This document shows, piece after piece, positions 36,101 to 47,100 of a stretch of 64,000 bases of DNA. Below the pieces are notes generated by a model, which saw nothing but the letters and a program-made list of their open reading frames with translations, ran no database searches and was not told the origin of the DNA. The position numbers and the translations under genes were made by a program. The stretch's first letter is position 1. Every line of letters begins with the position of its first letter. Source of the DNA: Pseudisothecium myosuroides (Eukaryota > Streptophyta > Bryopsida > Hypnales > Lembophyllaceae). The DNA lies in assembly GCA_951799445.1 (NCBI GenBank), contig OX637296.1:5890001-5954000 (forward strand), given 5' to 3'.

Positions 36101-36427
36101 TCAGAAGTGTTTGAAAATGATACTTGAGAAACGGCCCAATTTCATGAACCATTCTAATTCTCAAGCATGAGTACAACCCCATAAAATGTGACAAACCAGT
36201 CATAATAACTTAAACTTACCATTGATTGTGCTTGTCGAGTTTGGTCAGTTCCAAACCGTCCATTTTAAGTGTAAGTTAAGCTTAAACTGTAGTGATGAGT
36301 TTCAGTAATTGGTAAGGAGTAATTTGAACTTTGGAAACAGAATTCAAGTAGGAGAGCCATTCAGACCTGACTGAAATCGCTAATTCAGTATGCAAGATGC
36401 TTAATTAATGCTGCAAATTTGAATTAA

Positions 36428-37221
36428 CAGTCCTCTTCACCGTCCCAAAGTTCCAAAGTCCAAAACTCCTCTTGGAAATTTTGGGTAAGCTTGTGTGACC
36501 AACTTCAGTCAATTTATGATGTGATTTTCTGAATTTTTTTCCAAAGAGAAATCACGTAATCTTTGTGGGAATGTAATTATTATTCCAATCTTTGCATGGG
36601 AGCAAATGAGTTATGCCATTTGAAACCCCAAAAGCAGTTCGTTGGGGGGAAAATTAAAAATATTAAAAAATTAAAAATATTAAAAATTAAAAATTAAAAA
36701 TAATTATTTTTGAAATTATTTTTCAAAGATGCTATTTTTGTCTACATGCAAAAACTTTGATTCAGTCCTTTGGAATTAGTAATGTAAAAGTTATGGAGCA
36801 TCTTGTGCTCCAAGCAATCAAAGCATCTTGTATAGGATTCATTTATGAACTAAATTTCTCCAAATTATCAAAAAGATAAGTTTTGTAGGGTTTAGTTTAC
36901 TTGCTTGAACAATCTAAGTGTTGGATTAGTGTGTTTCAATTCCATCTTAGAGATATTATCAATTTCGTTTATCCTTCTATTACATAACTATGTCTATTAA
37001 CATCTTAAAGTGTAAAAATGAAGTCTTTTTTTATTGAATGTTTTCCTGGAGTCTCAACTCAAGACTAATATAAATTTAATATAAGTCTTATATTAGTCTA
37101 ATTCAAGATGCTATAGGTAGATATGTTGAAAAATACAAAATTTTAGAAGTTTTACACTTCACAATAGAAATGGTAGCTTTGAATGTTTTTTGATGAAAAA
37201 AAGCATTTGAGACTTCAGAAG
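36428..37221 (-). mobile_element. TTAA element, diverged inverted copy
   Basis: TTAA lies at 36424-36427 and 37222-37225. On the plus strand the right part comes first (CCAAAGTCCAAAACTCCTCT, then GGGTAAGCTTGTGTGACC) and the left end last (GCATTTGAGACTTCAGAAG). It is about 794 bp. Landmarks include GAACAATCTAAGTGTTGG. Confidence 0.65.
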
Positions 37222-38748
37222 TTAACCCCTTAACTTCTAGGAAGCTCAATTATAGTTGCAATATGGTGTGTTCTATATGTTTGACATAGAAGTTTCACAA
37301 ATTGCCCGAGACACTATTAATAAAAGTTTGTATTCATGTTGAGCTATATCCAAGGTAAATCTATCAATTACCACGTTAATTCCAATTTTGTTATTATGTA
37401 TCTATAGTGTACATTTCCTTTTGGAATTTATTTCTTCAGTGTATAAAGGAAGAATTGGATCTTAGAGCATGATAAGGATTAGATGTTAGAATAACATCCA
37501 AAATGAAAGATGTTATTTGTTGATTATCAAATAAATCTTCCCATACTTTACTACATAATATATATTTTAGGAGCCAAATGCAATCTTGTATATAGAAATC
37601 CCTCCAATCCTTTGAGAATTCAATAAGTGAACAACTTATGCTCTCTAAATTTTTGATATGATACTTGATAAATCTTTATAGCATGAATAGACTTGACATT
37701 TAGCTATTGAAGAATCTTAATGACTAAATAACTAAAAAGTTTGCTTTGGACTTTCAACAATTATGGTCATATAATGTTGATTCCAAGTTTGATTTTTTGA
37801 AAATGTAGATGAATACAAGGATTGCCTTAAATGTAAATTAATTTTTATATAATTTGGATTAGTGCATATAAATTTATATTCAATTTATACTTCATGTTTC
37901 AATGCTTTAGTTGGGGTACAGTCAAAACAATTTTTTTATCAATTTAGAGTGAATTTTCAAAAATAAAGATTCATGTAGATTTTCAAATAAATATGAGCAC
38001 TTCACACTAATTTTATTGTAACTTTTTTGAAAGGTGAACTATACATTTGAGAAGCATTTGAATAAATATACAATTTTTTTTTTTTGGTAAGAAATCCAAA
38101 TATAAATACCTTACAATGAACTAATTATTTTATTTTGTAATTCTAATAGGCCTTACTTGAAAAAGCTACATAAGTGATCTTATAGTTTAGTTTTTTTTAA
38201 ATTAGAAAAGAAGACTTTAGTCCTCCAAATTGCATGTGTTGCAACATAAAGTGCGCTTTACTTCATAATTATATAATCATTTAATTAGATTATGCACAAA
38301 TTAATGCATTAGAGGTTTGTAATACACCAAACAATTTAGACAAAATATTTTTGAAAATTCCTAAAGACAACACCAATTGTTTATTTTAACAATTAGAGTT
38401 AAAGTTGAATGATATGAATGTGAAGCTAGTACAAGACAACATCTCCAGGTATGCTATGTTTCCTATAAACTAACAGTCAGAGTCAAGGTCCTTGTCAAGG
38501 TTGAATGATTTGAATGTGAGACAAGTAGAAGGCAACATCTCCAAGTATTTATGTTGTATCTTCCTTAATCTAACAATCAGAGTGAAGGTCCTTATCAATG
38601 TTGAATGATTTGAATGTGGAGGCAAGTATAAGGCTACATCTACATGTATGTCATATTTATCTGAATCTAACAGTCCTTATTTAGGTCAAATGATCTCAAT
38701 GTGAGACAAATACAAGACAACATCTGCAAGCATTCTATGTTCTTTTAA
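37222..38748. other. AT-rich intergenic sequence, no gene seen
   Basis: No coding signal was seen. The last ~345 bases are the tandem repeat entered separately. Confidence 0.4.
38404..38745. repeat. Tandem repeat of ~85-100 bp units, interrupted by a TTAA element
   Basis: Four units begin near 38404, 38500, 38600 and 38685 with variants of GTTGAATGATTTGAATGTGA, then GACAACATCTCCAAGTAT and TTAATCTAACAGTCAGAGT. The last unit is cut by the inverted TTAA element at 38749 and continues at about 40213-40255 (AATAGTTAGGATTAAGGTCA, AATCTAAATGTGAGA). Confidence 0.8.
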
Positions 38749-40208
38749 CCCCTAAAGGACCATTGTTCCTTCAAGGGACAAATTGGATTTTGGGCAGGTA
38801 TATACGCGCTGAATTTTTGTCATGATTTTTAGGAACTTTTTTTGTAGATAGTAAAACTGATTAGCTTTGTAAGGAATATATATTTTTCAGATGGTGCTCA
38901 AAAACAAAAGTTATGCTCGAATAAGCTATAAACAAGGTTACAAGGGAGACCGGGCAACAATTTTTTTTTTCAAAAGTTTAAATTAAATTTTTTTTCCTTC
39001 TTGTAGATTATATTTTTGTCTAGATGAAAAGCTTTGATTCATTTCATTTGGGTTAGTGATGTGAAAATTATGGGTACAATGAGGTGACACATTGCATTGT
39101 GAAATAAAAAAATTTGATCAAACACATGTCAGGTATAAAAGAACCATTGTATAAATTTGTGAAACTTTTATATTCCTCTATAACTAGCAATTTGACACTT
39201 GTCTGCTTTTTTCGGGTGCAATGTTTATTTGAGTTCAAATTCAAATGAACTGGCTCAAGGATGCAGTGAGGTGACACATTGCATTGTGGAATAAAAAAAT
39301 TTGATCAACCGCATGTTAGGTATGAAAGAACCACTGTATAGATTTGTGAAACTTTTATATTCCTCTATAACTAGCAATTTGACACTTATGTATTGTTTTC
39401 AGATGCAAGATCTATCTGAGTTCAAATTCCAATTCCAATGTACTTGCTCTGGGGTACATTGACGTGACACATTGCATTGTAGAACAAAAGAATTTGATCA
39501 AGCACATGTCAAATATGAAAGAACCATTGTGTAGATTTGGAAAACTTTTATATTCCTTTGAAACCAACAATTTGGCACTTGTCAACTATTTGTAAGTACA
39601 AGGTCTATCTGAATGCAATGCTAGAAGAGCTTGGGCAGGGCTTTGGACAGCCTCTCGCCCCAGATTTAGACCGGGGTACTTCTCTGACAATTTTTTGGAC
39701 TAATGAATTTGAACAATCTTGTTTTTCACGCAATTAGAGCATCTTTCTGAAAAAAATAACTTATATGATTCATTTTTGAATACAATTTTAATAATTTTTT
39801 AGAAAAAAGTTCCTAATGGTTTAGTTTGCTTGCTAGAACAATCTCACTATTGGAATTAGTGCATTTAAATTCCATCTTAGAGATATTAATAATTTAGATT
39901 TCCTTCTATCTTGTATCTACTTCTACTTAATAATTTTTTTAAGAATGAAAATTAAGTTTTTTTGAATTTTTTCCCCTAAACCCTCAACTAAATTCTCCAC
40001 CATATAGATTTAAAGCTCAAAACTTTGTAGTGTAGGCAAAAAATTTAAGTTAAGAAGGTTCAAAGTCAAAAAATCTAGTCATGCAAGGTGTAAGGTTCTA
40101 TGGTTAGATGTGCAAAAAAAACAATTTTCATATTTTTGTACTCTTTATAATAGAAATGGTAGTTTTGAGTGTTTTTTGACAAAAAAGAAGGCCTTGGTCC
40201 TTTAAAGG
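38749..40208 (-). mobile_element. TTAA element, inverted, carrying a ~190-bp tandem array
   Basis: TTAA (38745-38748) precedes CCCCTAAAGGACCATTG; the other end AAGGCCTTGGTCCTTTAAAGG is followed by TTTA (40209-40212). The repeat unit in which it lies has the uncut site TTCCTTAATCTAAC (TTAA at 38565-38568). Between about 39072 and 39690 the family sequence is interrupted by three tandem repeats and a short unique piece. It resumes with GGACTAATGAATTTGAACAA. Without the insert it is about 840 bp. Confidence 0.75.
39073..39640. repeat. Three tandem ~190-bp repeats inside a TTAA element
   Basis: Units start with variants of GAGGTGACACATTGCATTGT at about 39080, 39268 and 39461, giving periods of 188 and 193. 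Shared phrases include AACTTTTATATTCCTCT and TAACTAGCAATTTGACACTT. Units 1 and 2 are more alike than unit 3. No ORF spans the units. Confidence 0.88.
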
Positions 40209-41072
40209 TTTATCCAATAGTTAGGATTAAGGTCAAATAATCTAAATGTGAGATAAATAAGCAATAGTTAATGTCAATTCAATCAAATTGATTTAACAAC
40301 CTTGAAGTTTATAAGGTGTTTACAAGGTTGTTAATTATACCCAAAAGTCAAATTTGAAAGAGTAATGTCAATATTAAAAGTACGAGATGACATTTAGTAA
40401 TTAGCGTATAAAAATGTAGAAGTTTATGAAGATTGAGTTTGCTAATAGCATTGAAAAAATTGTGCATGTGTTCAATAGAGCAACATGGTGTATTCGATAA
40501 ACTTAGCTTACTTACCTTGAAGGTTATTAGATGCTATAAGATTTTTAATTACATTCAAATGCCTTCTTTGGACGTATAATGACATTACCAAAGTATGAGG
40601 CAACATCTATTACTATACCAAAGTGTGAAAGTGTTGATATGATTAAATTAAGTTACAAGTAGAAGATGAGAAAGTGATGTATGTATACAAACATGGAGTA
40701 ACATAGTCTAAGTCTTCAAAATAACTTATCCTACTTTAAAGTTTGAAAAACTAACCTACCAAAACAAATTTGATAGAAAAATTAAGTTGTAAAACCAACC
40801 TATCAAAAGTTGAAGGAACATGAGGTGTTTTTAAGAGTTTATAGTAGAAGTTTGAACTCCTTTAGATTACAAAATATATGTGGAAAAGGTTTCAATGATG
40901 AAAATTGGTATGCTTTCATTCATATATTTCCTTAAAAAGATATTACTTTTTATCTTTACATCCATATTATTGGTCTAAAAAAATGATTAGTTTTGATTTA
41001 GCACACATGAAGGGTTTGTACTTTTGTTTGATTCATTATAAAGTAAGGATAAATCTAAATTTTTGCATTTAA
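40209..41072. other. AT-rich intergenic sequence, no gene seen
   Basis: The beginning is the rest of the ~95-bp tandem repeat. Nothing else is recognised. Confidence 0.4.
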
Positions 41073-41997
41073 CCCCTAAAGTCCCAAGGTCATTTTCCAT
41101 CAAAAACCACTCAGAACTATCATTTCTATAGCAATGAGCAAAAAAAAAATTTAAAAGTGTTTTTTGCATATTTAACTGTAGGATCTTGTACTAGTCTAGT
41201 GTAAGAATGTGTGGAAGAAATTTCAGAAACTTTGACCGTGTAGATTGCAAGATATTTGCATTTAAAGTGAAGGAATCAATTTTTTTTTTCACCTTGCTCA
41301 ACTACATTTTTGGGCTTTGAATCTTCTTAACTTAAAATTTTTACTCTAATGATTTTGAATTTCTAATTTTATATGATGAAGAATTGAGTTGAGAATCTAG
41401 GAAAAAAAATTCAAAAAAGAAACACTTAGTTTTCTCTCATTAAAAAATTGTTAAGTAGAAGTAGGTTCAAGATTGAAGGAAAAATTAAATCATTAATAGC
41501 TCTAAGATAGAGTTGAAATACACTAATCCCAACGGTGAGATTGTTCTAGCAAGAAATCTTAACCTTGTGAAACTTTTTTTTTTGAAAAATTGTCAAAATT
41601 GGGTTCAGAAATGAATCCTACAAGTTATTTTTTCAAGAAGATGCTCTAATTGCCCGAAAAATAAGAATGTCCATAACTTTTGCATAACAAATCCAAATGG
41701 AATGAATCAAAGCTTGTCGTGTAGATAAAAATAAAATCTATATGAAAAAAAATTTAAAAAATTTAAATTTAAAGTTTTTGTGAGGGTTTTTTTCTGCCCA
41801 CTGAACTAAAATTTGGAGGTTTTGTGCCATAACTTTTGCTCCCGGGTACCGATTGAAATAAAAATTACATTTTCGGAAAGCTAATGTGATTCTCTATCTT
41901 CACAAAAAAAATTCAGAAAATTATGACAAATATTGGGGCCGTAAGAGCCTGCCTGAAATCCATTTTGTTCCCCGAGGGGACAACGGGACTTTAGGGG
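41073..41997 (+). mobile_element. TTAA element, full-length copy with clean ends
   Basis: TTAA lies at 41069-41072 and 41998-42001. The left end CCCCTAAAGTCCC and the right end GGGACTTTAGGGG are a perfect 13-bp inverted repeat, giving TTAACCCCTAAAGTCCC on both strands with the target. The right end holds the CCCCGAGGGGAC palindrome. It is 925 bp. This is a good reference copy for the main type. Confidence 0.92.
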
Positions 41998-42880
41998 TTA
42001 ACATAGAAATAAAGCTTGAGACTTCTCAAATTTTACTTAGTTTATTAGTTTTAATTGAATACAACAACACTTATCTTTTACGTTCATGTTGCCTCCTAAA
42101 GTCTAATCAAGCCAAACTAAGGTTCAACCTTTCTGTCTTCTCCAACCAACTTCATCATCATTATAGAAGTGACTTCTTCATTGTTATTATCAATATCAAG
42201 ATTGTCCTTGAAGCATTTCAAATTGTATAATGAAACATGAATAAGGTTGACATATCCAATACCAACCACTGACCTAATACCACTCAAATGTACGACTAGC
42301 ATTGATTCTAAATTGAGAATCTATGACAGTAGTATATGCCTTAACTTCACAATAAGTAAAGTTAAGGCATGTATTTGTGTCATAGATTTCATTCTAGAAT
42401 CAACAACGGTCCTACATTTGAGTGGTATTAGGTTAGCGGTTGGTATTGGGTATATCTACCTTACATGGTTATTTTATTATAATAGCAACTTTACTTGGAT
42501 AGACAAAAATTGTGAAATTCATATTATGCTAAAAATTGCACCAAATGACTTCTTCAATGTTTGGGATAGTTTTTGAGTTTTACGAGCTATTTTCCTACAA
42601 TTTCCATATTGAGCTGTTTTTTCAAATATCAAGTTCAATTTTTTAGATATTAAGTAGAAAATTTATAAATTTACGCACCAGTTGTTTTTCGATGTTTTCA
42701 AATTGCAACTAGTTTTTTTCTCCCAATTCAACCAACCAAAAATGAACAAACCAATGATTCTCCCCAAACATTGAGCTCCTTTGAAGTGTTTCCTAATCCT
42801 CCCCATATCCAATGTTAGAGTCATGTGGTGGGGCCCCCACATGCCCCATTTATTGTATCCTTCATTTTCAATCCTTTTCC
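41998..42880. other. Intergenic sequence around a hairpin MITE
   Basis: Apart from the element at 42244-42461 nothing is recognised. Base composition begins to rise towards the gene island. Confidence 0.4.
42244..42461. mobile_element. 218-bp MITE forming one long hairpin, TA-flanked
   Basis: Almost the whole element is an inverted repeat of about 105 bp per arm. AGGTTGACATATCCAATACC on the left pairs with GGTATTGGGTATATCTACCT on the right, and CTAATACCACTCAAATGTA with TACATTTGAGTGGTATTAG. GCCTTAACTT and AAGTTAAGGC lie near the loop (about 42340-42370). TA lies outside both ends (42242-42243 and 42462-42463). Two ORFs crossing it are by-products. It is 1.7 kb upstream of the kinase coding start, with the same AGGT terminus as the TA-flanked MITEs elsewhere in the window. 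Confidence 0.8.
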
Positions 42881-44141
42881 ATTGGAAGATAAATCAATAG
42901 AAAGTCTAGCCCAAGGAAAAGACATGCTACCCATCTGATGGTAAGCTTAAGTCCAGTAGTACACGAGGCATTAGTTCATCAATTCGGATGCAACCCATGC
43001 CCAAGAAAAAACAACCCCTTTCCCCAACCCCAACCCCTGATTAATCCCACTACATGCTTGCCACATGTGGTGCACATTCCAAAGCAAGCTGCCCAATTCA
43101 AGGCCACAATTGGGCATCACAACACAATCACCTCACTTGCGGATGAATGAATGAATGCAGTTGTGTAAGAATCCGGTGAGGATGTCGGATGAGTGCCTTG
43201 GGGTCAATTGGGTACCTTTGGGGGAGTAGGGAAATAAGGAAAATAAGGAAGGGTGTCAAAAAATAATAATAATAATAGTATGGAAGGGGTCACCCTATTT
43301 CAACCCAATTGCACCAGAACTTCCCCTTTGCCCTTTTACTTAGGAAGCCCCGGCCAACAGGAAACAACCAAACCCGAATCAAACAGCAGTCGGAATATAT
43401 CACACAATCCACTGTGGCTGTGGCTGAAGCCGTGACGGACTCCCATAAGTTCGCCTCAAGTTGGCCCCAAGCCAGCCATGCAGCAAGGCATGCACTAGCA
43501 AACGGAGTGCGGAACCGGGCGTCCCACTGGCAAATGGAGTGTGGAACCGGGCGTTCCAACCGCGCGTCTGTCAGAGCCACCGTCGCCCCCCTCGATACCC
43601 GCCGGTTCTCAACGGCGTTCAGATCGGGATCCCGGGCGTTCCCTGGAGGCGGGGAGCTCCGGGAACGTAGCGCGGGTGGCTGTTGGGCCACGGCGGGGGG
43701 TTGTGTGTGTTGTGGTGGTGGTGGTGATGAGGGTAGGCCGCAGGAGCAGCAGCAAACTGAGCCTGCCTGCCCTGCCCTCTCTCTTCCCTGCCGTTCCTAA
43801 GCAGCAGCAGCCTTTTCTTTGGCAACCCCCCTTGCAGTCCTATCGCACGAACAAGCTCCCAGACGTTAAGCTTCGGCGCTAAGCTTGAGTTGGAGCGGAG
43901 GCGAGCGGTATTGTGGAAGTTATGTGAGGGTGATGTTAACGGGGGGAGATAAGAGAGGGAGATAAGAGCGAGAGAGCTTGGAGAGAGAGGGAGAGAGCGA
44001 GAGAGATAGAGATAGATCTGACGAAGCGAGGGTTTGGTGCGGGCGTGAGGAGTTGTTGTTTGTGGAGGTGGAAAGAGTGAGGAAAGATATGATCGGGAGG
44101 AAGGAGGGAAATCAGAGGTTGGTGGAGTGCATGGGTGAAGG
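42881..44141 (+). promoter_or_regulatory. GC-rich upstream region, presumed promoter and 5' UTR of the kinase gene
   Basis: Base composition rises sharply here and CpG becomes frequent from about 43400. The segment 43940-44020 just before the start codon is a long purine run of GAGA type (AGAGAGGGAGATAAGAGCGA), common in plant 5' leaders. Two copies of a 32-bp unit (GGAGTG-GGAACCGGGCG) stand in tandem at 43498-43557. Overlapping ORFs on both strands are composition effects. I cannot place the transcription start or a TATA box. Confidence 0.55.
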
Positions 44142-47100
44142 ATGCCAGAGCTGCGTAGTGGAGCGCGCCAACCCCGCTCTCCACCTCTGGTGCCGGCAGT
44201 AGCTGCTGCTGCATGTGCTGCTGATACGAAGCCGACGACGGTGCCGGCGACGAGAAGAGCGACTCCGCGACGACGTGTGACGGCCGCTGCTGGTGCTGGT
44301 GCTGGTGCGGGTGGGGCTAGTGCTGGTGCGGCGGCAGAGGAAGTGGCTGCTGCGGCGGCGGCGCCCGTGGGAAATCGGGGTGTGAGGACAAGGGCTGCGG
44401 TCGCGAAGGAGGCAGCGGTTGTGACAACTAGGGTTGCCGGCCGGGGAAAGGGGGCTGGTGCGGGAACGGGACGAAAGGCGACCAGGAACGCGAAACCTAT
44501 TGTGCAGCATCATCAGCAGCCCAAAGCTGCGGCTCTCGCCGCCCCTGCTGCGGCGCCGAAAGCGAAAGCCGCTGCGGTGGTTCGGGGCAATCAAGGGCCT
44601 TCTAGATCTCATTCTTCCGACCCGGAACCGTTGCAAGATCCGTGCACGTCGGAGGATAACGTCGAGGAGGATTTAGATCTAGGGGAAGACCAGGCGCAAG
44701 AGGAAGGCGGGGAAGAAATTAGGGAGATGGAAGAGGAAAGCGCGGGACGGAGTGCGGAGAAGCTCCCAGGAGTGGGAGATGACGATGGAAGTGCGGCACC
44801 TCTGCCGGAGAGGGTAATTGATGGCTTTCTTTTTGGTCGCCATTCCTGTAATGCTTAATGTTAAGGCTCGATTCCACATTAGTGCGTATCGGGGAGGATG
44901 CTTTTACATGTCGGCCGTCTGCTTTTGGAGGGTTTCGGCATGAGTAGGCTTGCCATGCATGCCTCATTTGAGTTTTGCAGCTGTTTCGCTTGCTTAGAGA
45001 CTTGATTGCGTGCGTGATTGCCAGTTTTGGTTTCTAATTTGCCATTCTTGCAGGTCCAAGTTGGTGGATCTCCAGTCTACAAGATTGAGAGGAAACTCGG
45101 CAAGGGTGGATTTGGACAAGTTTATGTCGGTCGCCGTTTGAGTGGTGGATCAGAGCGAACTGGTCCTCAGGCTATTGAGGTACTTTGGGCTTTCAACTTC
45201 ATTATTCCTGTTTGCACATTTCACGAGTTTTTGTTTCGAATTATTCTCCGCTACCGTGTTGCGCTTTCTCTTTAAGCCGAATAATTTGATGATCTTTGTG
45301 CTTATAGGTCGCATTGAAGTTTGAGCATCGGAGCAGCAAAGGATGCAATTATGGGCCTCCTTACGAGTGGCAGGTTTACAAGTACGTCTCTTATGTCAAT
45401 AAGCTTGTGGTCTGGATTATCTGTTTCGTTGAGCGATTTCAGTGTCAGTAATAGGTCTAATTTGTGGGGTTTTTTTTCAGTCGCCCATTGCTGTTTCTGT
45501 TTCTGTTTTCGCAGAGAATGCTCACGACGATTCATAAATTTTCTTTTGCAGCACTTTAGGCGGCAGTCATGGTGTGCCTCGTGTTCACTACAAAGGTCGC
45601 CAGGGGGACTACTACGTCATGGTGCGTATTCCAGCAAGGGAATTATCAATTTATTTTATTCTTAAATTTCCTTTAGGTTGCTTTCATTCTTTCGCTGGCC
45701 ATTCTTTTCATTCTACTTTGTGTGCCAACCCTGGAATCTAATCTTGTTAATTTATTCGTGCAGGTCATGGATATGCTTGGACCTAGTCTCTGGGATGTCT
45801 GGAACTCATCTGGCCAAGCGTAAGGCCTTCAATCCTTGAATTTTGTCTTCTCGCACTTCTTCTCATACTCAACGCTGCTTTCGCTTCATTTCTTGATGTC
45901 TGATATTGGATAGCCTGGGGACTGTTTTGCAGCATGTCTACTGAGATGGTTGCCTGCATTGCCGTGGAGTCTATCTCAATCCTTGAGAAAATGCATTCTA
46001 GAGGGTATGTTTCTTACTGAAACGTTTATTCCCTTCCCAATTGATTTCAAGTGCTGTGTTATTCCGCCACCATTTTTGCAAAGTTCCTAGACTGCCATAT
46101 GTCCTAGTTCTCACCACCCTGTTCACTCAACAGGTATGTGCATGGAGATGTGAAGCCTGAGAACTTTCTCTTGGGCCAGCCAAACACAGCCGACGAGAAG
46201 AAGCTATTTCTTGTTGATCTTGGTCTTGGTAAGCTGAGTTTCAGTATTTGTCGTGTTTCTGGATATGTTTCAGGATTTTGCTAATCTCACTCAGTGTTAG
46301 TGTTACCTTATCTTGTTGTAGAAGGATTGCTTATTGCCAGGTCATGTCAATGGTATTCCCGAGTCATTGTCTCACAGTTTCATGTTGTTAATGGTTTCGA
46401 TCACCTGGTCCTGCGCAGCTACTCGATGGAGGGATGGTACAACTGGCCAGCATGTTGAATATGACCAGAGGCCCGATGTGTTTCGGTCAGGCTCTCCCTC
46501 TTGACTCGTCCAATGTGTTCCACTGTCATGAATATCATTGGTGTTGGTTGTAGTCTTCATCGGAGCTATGAACTGAAGCTGTTAAATTTGCTTGTTGTTT
46601 TGGCAGTGGAACAGTCCGCTATGCAAGTGTCCACGCACATTTAGGAAGGACTGGTAGCAGGAGGGATGACTTGGAGTCCCTTGCTTATACTTTGGTGTTT
46701 CTACTTCGCGGCCGTTTACCATGGCAAGGTTATCAGGTAACGGCTAACTCAGGTGGCCCAATGAGTTATCTGGTTTTCAATCGTGCCAGATTTCAGACGA
46801 TGAATCCATTTTCTGCAACGGTGCTGACTTTCAGTGTAATTTGTAGGGTGACAACAAAGGGTTCCTTGTCTGCAAGAAGAAAATGGCAACTTCGCCTGAG
46901 ATGCTTTGCTGCTTCTGCCCACCTCCCTTTAAGCAGTTCCTGGAGATGGTTGTAAACATGAAGTTTGATGAAGAGCCAAATTATGGCAAGCTTGTTGTAC
47001 TTTTCGATTCTATCTTAGGTCCCAATCCCGCCGTCAGACCTATCAACACAGACGGTGCGCAGAAGGTTAGTTTTACGATCTGTGTTCGATTCTTCATGTG

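Larger units (their letters stand above)
33641..36427. other. AT-rich intergenic sequence with hairpins and a short tandem repeat
   Basis: No gene is called. A 121-codon ORF on the minus strand (33675-34040) has biased, repetitive Asn/Leu/Lys composition and no recognised motif; it overlaps a run of imperfect AATTTGA-containing repeats. Separate entries cover the hairpin-bearing segment 35535-36100 and the 20-bp repeat at 35821. Confidence 0.4.

Noticed and set aside
43253..43882. Several overlapping ORFs of 60-163 codons on both strands upstream of the kinase gene
   Set aside because: All frames are open because the segment is GC-rich; none has a recognisable motif and they contradict one another. 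The region is better read as promoter and leader.
44112..44636. 174-codon minus-strand ORF opposite kinase exon 1
   Set aside because: It is the antisense shadow of a low-complexity GC-rich exon (Arg/Ser-rich) and has no independent support.
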